From positions 1 to 64,000 of the forward strand of contig WJLZ01000159.1 of the NCBI GenBank assembly GCA_014728215.1: 64,000 nt of DNA, in the 5' to 3' direction. Positions 43,608 to 52,641 of the stretch are shown here, piece by piece. The notes under the pieces are model-generated. The model saw only the letters and a list, made by a program, of their open reading frames with translations. It did no database searches and was not told the DNA's origin. Numbering within the stretch: the first letter of the stretch is position 1; each line of letters starts with the position of its first letter. The position numbers and the translations under genes were made by a program. Source of the stretch: Chitinivibrionales bacterium (lineage in GTDB: Bacteria > Fibrobacterota > Chitinivibrionia > Chitinivibrionales > WJKA01).

Positions 43608-45080
43608 ATGAGTAATACTATGAAAAAGAAAATTTCATTACAACGGCTCGAGGCTATACTCAAACCCTCGCAGGAACGTGTGCTGGTCCGTCCCTTTATT
43701 CCTCTGGATGAAAACAAACGTTCGAGGATAATTGCCCGGGTCATGACATTAACCGAAGAGCAGGTTCGTCATTATCTCAAAAATGTAATCACCGACTTTA
43801 CTCAAAGGCATCAGAATATCAAAGATGTGCTTCTTCAACATTTTGAAAAGGTGGAGAAATGGACGGTAACCGATACCCCCTTGTCCGAAGAACGCCGACT
43901 ACTTATCGGCGCCTATTTCACGCAGGAGTATTCGCTTGAATCGGCCGCTCTTTTTAATCCGTCAATTGTTCTCCATCCCGATCAATCGGATCTTCCTTCG
44001 GGTGCTATACGGTTTATCATGAGTTTGCGGGCTACCGGTGAAGGGCATATTTCTTCGATTGTTTTCCGGGAAGGAATAATTACCGATAATTTTAAAGTAA
44101 AACTCAGACGGCCGACGACTTTTGTAACGGAGCCGGTGAAAATTCCGAATAAAACGTACGACAAAGATGTTTTTGCCCGGAAACTGGGGGAACTCGAATT
44201 CGAAAATTATTTCAGCAGGCACGCACTCTCCACACTCCCTGAAAATTTCACGCTCAATGAATTGAAAGAGGTCACCAATAATATTCGGCGGGAAAATCCG
44301 GGCTCCGGAGAGGCTGAGCATACGGTTGAAGGCATGCTCTCACTGGCCTATTCGAATTATGAAGTCACCTTCGAGGCCTATCAACGAACTTCGGAAAAAA
44401 CGATCTTTCCATCAACAGCAACGCAACGAAACGGTATTGAAGATGCCCGGTTTGTACGCTTTGTGGACGATGACGGCTCAACGTGTTACTATGGTACCTT
44501 TACCGCCTTTGACGGTAAGACCGTTATCCCCGAACTTCTGAGGACCGAAGATTTCGTCTCATTCAGATTCATTACACTCAACGGACCAGCGGTCAAGAAC
44601 AAAGGAATGGCCCTGTTTCCCAGAAAAATCAACGGTAACTATGCGATGCTTTCCCGGCAGGACAATGAAAACCTCTTTATCATGTATTCCGACAATATCC
44701 ATTTCTGGTACGATCCACACCAGATTGCTAAACCGACCTTTCCCTGGGAGTATGTTCAGCTGGGAAATTGCGGTTCACCGGTTGAGATCGATGAGGGATG
44801 GCTGGTGCTCAGTCATGGCGTCGGGCCGATGAGAGAATATTGTATCGGCGCCTTTCTTCTTGATAAGAACATTCCATCCAATATTATCGGACGACTCCGG
44901 GAGCCGCTTCTGGCGCCCAACGAAAATGAACGGGCAGGATACGTTCCCAATGTTGTGTACACTTGCGGTGCATTACTGCATAAGGGTAAACTCATCATCC
45001 CTTATGCCATGTCTGATTATGCAACCAGTTTCGCACTTGCCGATATTAAGGAAATAGTTGGCGCCATGGAATGGAAATAA
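43608..45080 (+). CDS. GH130 family protein with N-terminal extension (glycoside phosphorylase-like)
   Basis: 490 residues. The five-bladed GH130 propeller carries 'NGIEDARFVRFVDDDG', in which the Asp of EDAR is the general acid of the family, and 'EGWLVLSHGVGPMREY' and 'AGYVPNVVYTCGALLHKGKL'. GH130 enzymes phosphorolyse beta-mannosidic linkages to give mannose-1-phosphate, and some may act in reverse. The first 175 residues are an extension of unknown fold. It starts 24 bases after the glycosyltransferase gene, indicating an operon. A second GH130 gene follows two genes later. Confidence 0.85.
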   Translation: MSNTMKKKISLQRLEAILKPSQERVLVRPFIPLDENKRSRIIARVMTLTEEQVRHYLKNVITDFTQRHQNIKDVLLQHFEKVEKWTVTDTPLSEERRLLIGAYFTQEYSLESAALFNPSIVLHPDQSDLPSGAIRFIMSLRATGEGHISSIVFREGIITDNFKVKLRRPTTFVTEPVKIPNKTYDKDVFARKLGELEFENYFSRHALSTLPENFTLNELKEVTNNIRRENPGSGEAEHTVEGMLSLAYSNYEVTFEAYQRTSEKTIFPSTATQRNGIEDARFVRFVDDDGSTCYYGTFTAFDGKTVIPELLRTEDFVSFRFITLNGPAVKNKGMALFPRKINGNYAMLSRQDNENLFIMYSDNIHFWYDPHQIAKPTFPWEYVQLGNCGSPVEIDEGWLVLSHGVGPMREYCIGAFLLDKNIPSNIIGRLREPLLAPNENERAGYVPNVVYTCGALLHKGKLIIPYAMSDYATSFALADIKEIVGAMEWK

Positions 45081-45091
45081 CGAATTGAGGA

Positions 45092-45154
45092 ATGGAGTAA
45101 CGGAGTTCGGAATCAAGGAATTGCATTCACTGTCCCATTACTCCACTACTCCAT
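45092..45154. repeat. Intergenic inverted repeat in the glycan operon
   Basis: ATGGAGTAACGGAG (45092-45105) pairs with CTCCACTACTCCAT (45141-45154) with two mismatches. The arms are about 35 bases apart, so this is a dispersed-repeat-like hairpin rather than a terminator; no T-tract follows. Confidence 0.5.
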
Positions 45155-45181
45155 CACCCCTATTCTTATAAAGGTAATCAC

Positions 45182-46201
45182 ATGAGAATTGCCATGCTTG
45201 CTCCGATTGCCTGGAGGACACCCCCCCGGCATTATGGTCCCTGGGAACTGGTGACCTCGCTTCTCACCGAAGAACTTGTACGGATTGGTATTGATGTCAC
45301 GTTGTTCGCTACGGAGGATTCAATCACCACGGCACAACTTAAAGCCGTCTGTCCCCGCGGCTACGAAGATGATCCGGAAATCGAGCCGAAAGTATGGGAG
45401 TGTCTTCATATCGCTCATTGTTTTGAAAATGCTGAAAAATTCGATCTGGTTCACAATCAGTTTGATTTCCTTCCTCTTTCCTACAGCAATTTACTTTCAA
45501 CCCCGATACTCACGACCATCCACGGGTTTTCATCACCGAAAATCCTAACGGTTTACAAAAGGTATAACGGTCTTTCCCATTATGTTTCCATCAGTAATGC
45601 CGATCGGTCTCCTGATTTGACCTACAAAGCCACGATATATCACGGTGTCGATATCGGTACCATAAAATTTCATCCCAGTCCGGAAAGCGATTATCTGGTC
45701 TATTTCGGAAGGTTTCATCCCGACAAGGGAGCAAAGGAAGCGATAGAAATTGCACGGCTTTGCGGCAAAGAATTGATTATGGCAGGGGTTATTCAGGATA
45801 CGCGCTATTTTGAGCGTTATGTTGAGCCGGCGGTAAAATCCGGTGAAGTCCGCTATATCGGCAGCGTAGGCCCGGATAAGCGGGACGATATACTCGGTCG
45901 TGCAGTGGCACTGCTCCACCCAATCAATTTCAATGAACCCTTTGGTCTGTCGGTCGTCGAATCCATGGCATGCGGAACACCGGTTATCGCTTTTTCCAGG
46001 GGAAGTATGCCCGAACTGATCGATCACAATAAAACGGGCTTTCTGGTTCAGACGGTTTCCGAAGCAGTGGAATGTGTGGGAAGAATTGGTGAAATCGATC
46101 GAAGCACATGCCGTGACGTTGTCGAGCAGCGGTTTACAAAAGAACGGATGGCCCGAGAATATGTCCGCGTTTACCGCGAGATCCTTTCCCGGTCTTCATA
46201 G
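45182..46201 (+). CDS. GT4-family glycosyltransferase
   Basis: 339 residues. GT-B fold motifs: 'MRIAMLAPIAWRTPPRHYGP' at the start, 'DLVHNQFDFLPLSY', 'TIHGFSSPKI', 'VYFGRFHPDKGAKEAIEIA' and 'NEPFGLSVVESMACGTPVIAF', where the Glu-rich EPFGLSVVE is the donor-binding signature of family 4. A further family member, shorter than and lacking the helical fusion of its neighbour. It would add a sugar, probably mannose or glucose, from a nucleotide donor. Third gene of the cluster. Confidence 0.92.
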   Translation: MRIAMLAPIAWRTPPRHYGPWELVTSLLTEELVRIGIDVTLFATEDSITTAQLKAVCPRGYEDDPEIEPKVWECLHIAHCFENAEKFDLVHNQFDFLPLSYSNLLSTPILTTIHGFSSPKILTVYKRYNGLSHYVSISNADRSPDLTYKATIYHGVDIGTIKFHPSPESDYLVYFGRFHPDKGAKEAIEIARLCGKELIMAGVIQDTRYFERYVEPAVKSGEVRYIGSVGPDKRDDILGRAVALLHPINFNEPFGLSVVESMACGTPVIAFSRGSMPELIDHNKTGFLVQTVSEAVECVGRIGEIDRSTCRDVVEQRFTKERMAREYVRVYREILSRSS

Positions 46202-46334
46202 ATTCGGGTTCCCCGTTAAGAAACATAGAATGATATGTGGCATGGTCATCCCGGCCATGCGAATTACATTCGATTAACCGTCACATGAGATTTAAAACCA
46301 CAAAAAGGGAGCATTCATAAGAGGGGGATATAGT

Positions 46335-47270
46335 ATGAAAAAAGAAATTGTTCGCCGATATTCAGGTAATCCGATCCTTACAAAAGAAGATGTGCCTTAT
46401 CCGGTTGAAACGGTGCATAATGCCGGCATGGCAAAATTTAATGACAGGTATATCATGCTGTTCAGATCTCACCGGCGCAATGGCCGCTCGGTTATCGGTC
46501 TTGCTGAGAGCAGTGACGGTTTTCATTTTGACGTTCGTCCGGAACCTTTTCTGATCCCCGCCCGGTCGGGAATTTTTGCCGAATACGAAGAGTATGGCGT
46601 TGAGGATTGCCGTGTTTGCGCTTTAGGAGATGAATATCTGCTTACCTACAGCGCCTATTCCCGTCATGGAGTCAGAATTGCTCTGGCAAAAACAACCGAT
46701 TTTTCATCGGCTAAGCGGGTGGCCTTGATCACCGAAGCTGATTACCGTAATGTGGTGATTTTCCCCCGGAAAATTGACGGCAGATATGTTCGGCTGGACC
46801 GTCCTCATTCGGAGATTTCACCATGGTCGATATGGATATCATATTCACCCGACCTGGTCCATTGGGGTGATTCCCGCGTGGTAATGAAACCGGTCACCTA
46901 TCACTGGGATGAAATGAAAATCGGTCCTGGTGCAACACCGATTGAGACCGATAAAGGATGGCTTCACATTTACCATGGTGTTTTTCCTACCATGGCTGGC
47001 GCCGTGTATCGGCTGGGTGTTGCATTGCACGATCTCAATGATCCCTCACAGATTATCGGTGTCGGTGATGAATGGATTCTCCAACCTCAAGATCCCTGGG
47101 AGGTGACCGGTTATGTGCATAACGTGGTTTTTACCTGCGGTGCACTACCGGAGCATGATGGTACCGTTAAAATATACTGGGGTGGTGCGGATACGGTCAT
47201 GTGTGCCGGAGAGGCAAATATCGATGATCTGACGGCGTTATGTCTAAAGAATTCCCGTCCGCCCAAATAG
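46335..47270 (+). CDS. GH130 family phosphorylase or hydrolase
   Basis: 311 residues, the short core size of GH130 enzymes. 'RRYSGNPILTKEDVPYPVE', 'HNAGMAKFNDRYIMLFRSH', 'EYGVEDCRVCAL' (catalytic Asp in EDCR), 'FPRKIDGRYVRLDRPHSE' and 'GYVHNVVFTCGALPEHDG' match beta-mannoside phosphorylases. AGGGGGATATAGT lies ahead of the start. Together with the other GH130 protein and two glycosyltransferases, the cluster could make and recycle a beta-mannoside store; related enzymes in Leishmania build mannogen. Donor and linkage need biochemical proof. Confidence 0.88.
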   Translation: MKKEIVRRYSGNPILTKEDVPYPVETVHNAGMAKFNDRYIMLFRSHRRNGRSVIGLAESSDGFHFDVRPEPFLIPARSGIFAEYEEYGVEDCRVCALGDEYLLTYSAYSRHGVRIALAKTTDFSSAKRVALITEADYRNVVIFPRKIDGRYVRLDRPHSEISPWSIWISYSPDLVHWGDSRVVMKPVTYHWDEMKIGPGATPIETDKGWLHIYHGVFPTMAGAVYRLGVALHDLNDPSQIIGVGDEWILQPQDPWEVTGYVHNVVFTCGALPEHDGTVKIYWGGADTVMCAGEANIDDLTALCLKNSRPPK

Positions 47271-47288
47271 GGGATATCTGCAAAGACC

Positions 47289-47792
47289 TTAATCATTTCC
47301 TCCGCCGAAAATACCTGCCCGCATTAGATAGTACAGGAGCGTCAACACCGAACTGACCGTCGCAGCCACATAGGTTAAAAACGCGGCATTCAGTACCTTT
47401 GCCGCATACACCGATTCTTTAGAGGAGACTATTCCCGTACTGACCATCAGCTTTTTAGCCCGCCAGCCGGCATCCCATTCTACCGGAAGAGTGATCAACG
47501 AAAAAAGTACGGCAGCGCTGAAAATCAATGCACCCAGTAAGATGAACTGTTGTGAGGAAAAGAGGAATCCAAGCATAATGACTATATAGGAGAGCCAGCT
47601 CGAGGCATTGGTAGCGGGGACAAGCGCGGTGCGAAGGTGAAGTGGCGCGAATCCGGTGGAATGCTGGATCGCATGACCTGCTTCATGACAGGCAACACCG
47701 ATTGCCGCAAGGCTGTGACTTCGATACACCGCCGGTGAAAGACGCAGGGTACGGGAGACCGGGCCGTAATGGTCGGATAAAAATCCGGAGCG
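47289..47792 (-). pseudogene. 5'-truncated YugP-family zinc metallopeptidase gene
   Basis: From 47792 the frame encodes 'GFLSDHYGP', 'SRTLRLSPAVYRSHSLAAIG' and the zinc site HEAGHAIQ, then three membrane helices ending 'GGGND'. This is the YugP/PF04298 family, but its first membrane helix and about 60 residues are missing; a TGA at 47793-47795 lies in frame just upstream. A GTG at 47729 could still start a 146-residue product that keeps HEAGH. Most likely decayed. It lies after the GH130 gene, convergent to it. Confidence 0.65.
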
Positions 47793-47841
47793 TCAAACTG
47801 ACACGAGGCAGCGTATGACACTCCGGGTGTTATTGAGTCGA

Positions 47842-49812
47842 TTAAAACTCCTTCAGGTCGATATCTTCGTCAAAGGGAATAGCCTCCTGGGGCCTTACTT
47901 CTTTGGCCTGTGCTGTTGCCGGACGATGTCCGTTGCCGTCGTTCTTGTTCAGATTTCCATTCTTTTTCGCATGGAATTGCAGTGATCCGCTGTCTCTGGA
48001 TGAATGCAAAGCCTGAAAACCCCGTTTTCTTTTTGCGGGCGACAATGAACCGCCGCTGTTTGAGTGATCAGAGATCCGGGATGATGAATGGGTTATTATC
48101 GATGATCCCTGAACAATTCTGGTCAACTCCCCCACCATGGAATTCAACTGCTGGGCCTGACTGGAGAGTTCTTCACTTGCAGAGGCCGACTCTTCAGAAT
48201 TGGCGGCATTCTGCTGAGTGACCGTATCCATCTGGGCAATGGCGGTGTTAATCTGGTCGATACCCTGCGATTGTTCATCACTGGCGGCCGACACTTCGGC
48301 GATGAGCTGATCGACTTTTTTCACTTTCTCGGTAATATCTTCCAGGATATCATTGACATCCTTTGATGATTCAACGCCGTCTTCAGCATTTTTCTGCGAT
48401 TCCGCAATGAGGTTTGCCGTATTTTTAGCAGCATCAGCCGACCGTTGAGCAAGGTTGCGCACCTCCTCGGCAACGACGGCAAATCCTCGTCCTGCTTCAC
48501 CGGCTCGAGCCGCTTCAACCGCAGCATTGAGTGCAAGGAGGTTTGTCTGCATGGCGATTTCATCGATTGTCTTGACTATTTTTGCGGTTTCATCAGACGA
48601 AACCTTGATACGGTTGATAACATCACTCATCCGGCCCATTCGTTCTTTGCCCTGGGAGACGGACCCGGAAGCCTCTCCGGCCATGGAGGTTGCCTGGCGG
48701 CTGTTGCCGGTATTCTGTTTTGTCATGGATGACATCTCTTCCAAACTGCTGGAAACTTCTTCGAGACTTGATGCCTGTTCGCTGGCGCCTTCCGACATCT
48801 GCTGGCTCGATGATGACAATTGTTCTGATGCCGATGCCACTTGCTCGGAGCCACTCGACAGACTGTCGATAACCGCATTGATAGGACGCACAATACTCCG
48901 GGTGATAAAAAAGGAGAGTGCGCCGCCGATAATAATGGCAATTATCGTAATAATGATTACCATCCCGGTCGTCTGGGCAGCCATCGATTTCATGTCTTTT
49001 TCGAGACCCTCCCGAATCGAAGTGATATCACCGAGGATATGAGATGCTTCCGCGGCCATAAGCTGATCGGCTTTCTCTTTCTTCTTGACTGCATCCCAGT
49101 ATTGATCGCCGGCCTGACCATATCGCTCGATATAGGAACTCAGTTTTGCATATATCTCAGCTGTTTCATTCATTTGGGCAGCGCCCCGCCGCCACTCTTC
49201 AAGCCCATCTTTAACCTTTATAATCTGATTGGAAAATGATTCCCATTGTTCCTCACCGTCGGTGGCAAGCAAATAGACCGCGGTCACTCGAAGAAGCAGG
49301 AAGGGCTCGACAAAATCCTGTCGAAGTGTGCCGATATTTTGATTGTCGAGATGTTCGAAATAATCGGTGACTTCCCAGCCAATCTTGCCCCATTCAGAAA
49401 AGGCATCATCTTTACTGGTGCGCGATTCTTTTTGTTGCTCGAATGCATCCTTGTAGCGTTCGCCGCTCTTCTGGGCCTGCATGGCCTTATCCCTGTATAC
49501 CATTTTCAGACCTTTAAGGGTTCCCAGATGGGAGAGTTTTTTATTGAAGTTGTCGTATGACGCCGCCCATTTTTCCGCGGCGTTTTTGGTTTCGCCTTTT
49601 TGTACATCAAAACCATAAATGGCAAATTCTCTGCGCAAACTTCCGGTTTGATTCAGCACGTTAAGACATTCGTTGCCGGCATCGGTCCTGGCGAAATTGT
49701 CCGACATACCCTTTACACTCATCCAGCCGGCAATACCCAGAACAAGAGCAACAACAATCAATGCTCCAAATCCCAGCGTTATTTTCGTGGCAAGCTTCAT
49801 ATCCTTAAACAT
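47842..49812 (-). CDS. Methyl-accepting chemotaxis protein
   Basis: 656 residues from the ATG at 49810-49812 with AAAGGAGG ahead; a longer upstream frame lacks a ribosome-binding site. A first membrane helix ('[19 protein letters not shown]') is followed by a helical periplasmic sensor of about 270 residues, a second helix ('[20 protein letters not shown]'), and a cytoplasmic coil with the hairpin tip '[20 protein letters not shown]', '[18 protein letters not shown]'. A HAMP is not obvious. The tail ends '[10 protein letters not shown]' and lacks the CheR-binding NWETF. The gene overlaps the receiver-kinase gene by 8 bases, so it is the last gene of that operon, under the sigma-54 promoter. 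Confidence 0.92.
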   Translation of the reverse strand: MFKDMKLATKITLGFGALIVVALVLGIAGWMSVKGMSDNFARTDAGNECLNVLNQTGSLRREFAIYGFDVQKGETKNAAEKWAASYDNFNKKLSHLGTLKGLKMVYRDKAMQAQKSGERYKDAFEQQKESRTSKDDAFSEWGKIGWEVTDYFEHLDNQNIGTLRQDFVEPFLLLRVTAVYLLATDGEEQWESFSNQIIKVKDGLEEWRRGAAQMNETAEIYAKLSSYIERYGQAGDQYWDAVKKKEKADQLMAAEASHILGDITSIREGLEKDMKSMAAQTTGMVIIITIIAIIIGGALSFFITRSIVRPINAVIDSLSSGSEQVASASEQLSSSSQQMSEGASEQASSLEEVSSSLEEMSSMTKQNTGNSRQATSMAGEASGSVSQGKERMGRMSDVINRIKVSSDETAKIVKTIDEIAMQTNLLALNAAVEAARAGEAGRGFAVVAEEVRNLAQRSADAAKNTANLIAESQKNAEDGVESSKDVNDILEDITEKVKKVDQLIAEVSAASDEQSQGIDQINTAIAQMDTVTQQNAANSEESASASEELSSQAQQLNSMVGELTRIVQGSSIITHSSSRISDHSNSGGSLSPAKRKRGFQALHSSRDSGSLQFHAKKNGNLNKNDGNGHRPATAQAKEVRPQEAIPFDEDIDLKEF

Positions 49813-51001
49813 CCGCACCTCCTTTAACTGGTGGTTGTAATACATGGTTGTTTTCACTTGTTTCATCGACAGCACACCTCCTGTTATCGAGCGGAATAGA
49901 CAGGATAAAAACGGCGCCATTCTCCCCGTTACTCGATCGCTCGATCCATCCGCCGTGCTTTTCGATTATGTTTTTGACAATTGGGAGGCCCATACCGTTA
50001 CCGTCCTTTTTTGTCGTGAATCTATCCTCAAATATTATATCCCCGATATCTTTTGAAATTCCCGTTCCGGTATCACCGACTACTATTTGAACATAACCAA
50101 AATCGTTGTCGCTCTGTTTTGGAGGGACAGGGGCGTGCTGTAGTTTTATATGTAAAGCTCCTCCACCGGGCATAGCATCGAGGGCATTGAGTGCAAGGTT
50201 CAGTATTGCCCGTTGGAGGAGCAGAGAATCCCCTTTGATCCACACCGGATGGTTTAGTGTTTCTGCGGAGACGGTAATATTCGATGGTGCGATTCCGGCG
50301 ATCGCTGCGGTTGCACGTTCGACTATCGCACCGGCTTCGGTTCGTACCATAAAGGATTCCGTTGAAGAACCGGTTTTGTCTATTGCCAGAAGGGATTTGC
50401 ACACTTGGGCGGCTATGGTTGTCGACTTGAGCATTTTTCTGATATAATCATCGGAACGACCAGCATCGTTGCAATGCTCCAGCGCCATATCGGCGTAGCC
50501 CAGGGCGCCACCTAACAGATTGTTGAGATCATGGGCGACGGATCTGAAATTTTTTCCCAGACGGGCAAGGCGATTTTTTTTCTTGAGGGCTGCCGATTTG
50601 AACCTGAGTTCTGATAAGAGCTTTTCAACACGGGTTTCTATTTCTTCCGGTTCAAAGGGCTTGTCCATAAAATCATGACATCCGTTACGCATGAGGCGAA
50701 TTACCAGGTCTTTGTCGCCATATCCCGAGATTGCAAGGATCGGTATCTCAATACCGGCGGTTTGCAATTTGGCAATCAATTCTTCACCGTTCATGGATGG
50801 CATCTGGATATCACAGATAAAAAGATCATAGGGGCGGTCACTTTCCTCGCTTTCGATGATTTTCTTCAGCGCCGTTATACCATCGGCAACACATTCGACA
50901 TCATACCCTTTCATCTTGAGGGCAAGATTGATGCAGAATCGGATTTTTTCCTCATCATCGGCAACAAGTATTCGTGAAGCTTGTTGTGTGGCTGTTTTCA
51001 T
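49805..51001 (-). CDS. Hybrid response regulator-histidine kinase (REC-HisKA-like-HATPase)
   Basis: 398 residues from the ATG at 50999-51001. The N-terminal receiver has DDEE acidic site, 'ICDIQMP' with the phosphorylated Asp, and Lys in 'DKPFEPEE'. Then a phospho-acceptor helix with '[12 protein letters not shown]' (His-Asp-Leu-Asn-Asn, a HisKA-type H-box) and an ATPase domain with 'LALNALDAM' (N-box), 'VGDTGTGI' (G1) and 'GNGMGLPIV' (G2). The kinase is soluble and pairs a receiver at its front. It precedes the chemoreceptor gene in an operon. Its promoter is a near-perfect sigma-54 site; if used, the mRNA would begin only about three bases before the ATG, a nearly leaderless message. Confidence 0.9.
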   Translation of the reverse strand: MKTATQQASRILVADDEEKIRFCINLALKMKGYDVECVADGITALKKIIESEESDRPYDLFICDIQMPSMNGEELIAKLQTAGIEIPILAISGYGDKDLVIRLMRNGCHDFMDKPFEPEEIETRVEKLLSELRFKSAALKKKNRLARLGKNFRSVAHDLNNLLGGALGYADMALEHCNDAGRSDDYIRKMLKSTTIAAQVCKSLLAIDKTGSSTESFMVRTEAGAIVERATAAIAGIAPSNITVSAETLNHPVWIKGDSLLLQRAILNLALNALDAMPGGGALHIKLQHAPVPPKQSDNDFGYVQIVVGDTGTGISKDIGDIIFEDRFTTKKDGNGMGLPIVKNIIEKHGGWIERSSNGENGAVFILSIPLDNRRCAVDETSENNHVLQPPVKGGADV

Positions 51002-51014
51002 GGCCAAATATCAA

Positions 51015-51030
51015 TGCAATGGTTGTGCCA
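51015..51030 (-). promoter_or_regulatory. Predicted sigma-54 promoter of the receiver-kinase/chemoreceptor operon
   Basis: On the minus strand TGGCAC-AACCA-TTGCA matches the consensus TGGCACG-N4-TTGCW at eleven of twelve positions. It lies at the 5' edge of the receiver-kinase gene. Confidence 0.75.
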
Positions 51031-51109
51031 GAGGATACTTGTTGGGGCTAATTTCTTTAAAACCATATACTTACAGTGTGGAATGTTTTTCCGGAAAGAC
51101 TATGGGGGT

Positions 51110-51123
51110 GCAGATATTTCTGC
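51110..51123. promoter_or_regulatory. Predicted activator binding site, proximal
   Basis: GCAGATATTTCTGC, an inverted repeat with GCAGA/TCTGC arms, centred about 100 bases upstream of the -12 element. A second copy lies about 87 bases further out. Confidence 0.55.
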
Positions 51124-51196
51124 GTCGGGGCAGGGAGATGGGTGTCTATATTTCAGGGAATCAAAGGGTTATGGGAGGGCAGAAAAATGTGCGGTG

Positions 51197-51210
51197 TCAG
51201 ATATTTCTGC
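51197..51210. promoter_or_regulatory. Predicted activator binding site, distal
   Basis: TCAGATATTTCTGC, identical to the proximal site in thirteen of fourteen bases, and next to the 3' end of the sigma-54 activator gene. Two such upstream sites are typical of NtrC-type enhancers. Confidence 0.5.
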
Positions 51211-51216
51211 AGGCCT

Positions 51217-52641
51217 TCACTGCTTTTTCATGTTTTTAAGGCGATAACTGAGGGATTGGCGTGTGATTCCCAGCAGTTGGGCGGCAAGGGATTGGTTGCC
51301 ATTCGAACGGTCGAACGCTTCTTGAACCAGTGCATCCTGGACTTGTGAGAGGGTTGGAAGGGCAGTATGGAAAGTAACACGTGTTTCTTTTTCTGAGTCT
51401 GCGGATGTCTGACCGGCAGTGGTTTCAGGGCATATTGTTTTGCGGAACGATTCTGTCGACAGGGTACCCGAAGTATGCATGGAAACCGCATCCCTGACCA
51501 TTGCCTGCATTTCCCGTACATTGCCGGGAAATGAATAGGTTGCGAGGAGGTCGATCAGTTCCCGGGGGTATGGAGGCTTTTTTTTCTTCAGCTCCTCTGC
51601 TGCTTCTTCGATAAAGTAATCGAGCAGTACCGGAAGGTCGTCTTTACGTTCGCGGAGCGGTGGGATGGCGATATGATGGGTTCTGAGCCGATAGTAAAGG
51701 TCGTTTCGGAAGGACTTCGATGCCGCCAGTTCATCGATGCTTTTGTTGGTAGCGGCAATCAATCGGCATGAACTTTTTTTCGGCGAGTCACAGCCCAGAG
51801 GATAGTATTCGTGCTCCTGTAAAAGGCGGAGCAGTTTAATCTGCGATTGAGGGCTGAGGTCGCCGATTTCATCCAGAAGCAGGGTTCCGTTGGATGCTGT
51901 AACAATAATTCCGGCGCGATCCGAATCCGCACCGGTAAAAGCACCCTTGACATGACCAAAAAGTGTGTCGGTAAAGGTATTGTCATCGAGGCCGGCAACA
52001 TTAACCGCAATAAAATCGCCGGCAACACCGCTCGACAAATGGATTGCGCGCGCCAAAAGCTCTTTGCCGCATCCTGTTTCGCCGGTGATCAGAATAGGGT
52101 AGTGGGTCGCCGCCACGGCTTCAATATAGCGGAAAATCGACAGAATCCGTGGGTTTTTAGTACGGATAGGGGCAAAAACTTCCGGATTTCGAAGGTCCTC
52201 GGCCAGGATTGTTTTCGTTAACTGCAGGTAGTCCCGCTGAAGCCGGCGTAATTTTACGGCATTGGCGACACTCGAAACAAACCTCTCGCTTTCAAGTGGT
52301 TTAACAATGTAATCATGCGCTCCTTTTTTCATGCATCCGATTGCCGTATTCATCTCGTTAACGCCGGTAGCCATGATTACCGGAACATCGGGTTGATTCT
52401 TTTTTAATGTGTCAAGAGTGTCTACACCGGATTCTCCCGGCATAACAATATCCAGAACCACGGTGTCAAATTCATTTTGCTCCGTCCACCTCAGCGCTTT
52501 TGTGCTGCGGTCAAAAATAATAATGTTATTAAACCCGGCTGCCTGGAGTGTCATATTCATGAGGTGAAGGGAATTACGGTCGTCGTCTATGATGACTATG
52601 GGATTTTCGGGTTTTAAAATTTTTTGAATGTTCCCGGTCAT
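51217..52641 (-). CDS. NtrC-family sigma-54-dependent response regulator
   Basis: 474 residues. Order: receiver domain with DDD acidic pocket, 'VVLDIVMPGESG' (phospho-Asp) and 'IVKPLESERFV'; an AAA+ domain with Walker A GETGCGKE, 'GHVKGAFTGADSDRAG' (GAFTGA, the sigma-54 contact loop) and 'GTLLLDEIGDLSPQ' (Walker B); and a Fis-type helix-turn-helix 'GNQSLAAQLLGITRQSLSYR' (split at 20 residues). It would activate RpoN promoters when phosphorylated, most likely by the PAS kinase encoded just upstream, whose stop overlaps its start by four bases. The nearby GCAGATATTTCTGC sites are plausible targets. Confidence 0.95.
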   Translation of the reverse strand: MTGNIQKILKPENPIVIIDDDRNSLHLMNMTLQAAGFNNIIIFDRSTKALRWTEQNEFDTVVLDIVMPGESGVDTLDTLKKNQPDVPVIMATGVNEMNTAIGCMKKGAHDYIVKPLESERFVSSVANAVKLRRLQRDYLQLTKTILAEDLRNPEVFAPIRTKNPRILSIFRYIEAVAATHYPILITGETGCGKELLARAIHLSSGVAGDFIAVNVAGLDDNTFTDTLFGHVKGAFTGADSDRAGIIVTASNGTLLLDEIGDLSPQSQIKLLRLLQEHEYYPLGCDSPKKSSCRLIAATNKSIDELAASKSFRNDLYYRLRTHHIAIPPLRERKDDLPVLLDYFIEEAAEELKKKKPPYPRELIDLLATYSFPGNVREMQAMVRDAVSMHTSGTLSTESFRKTICPETTAGQTSADSEKETRVTFHTALPTLSQVQDALVQEAFDRSNGNQSLAAQLLGITRQSLSYRLKNMKKQ

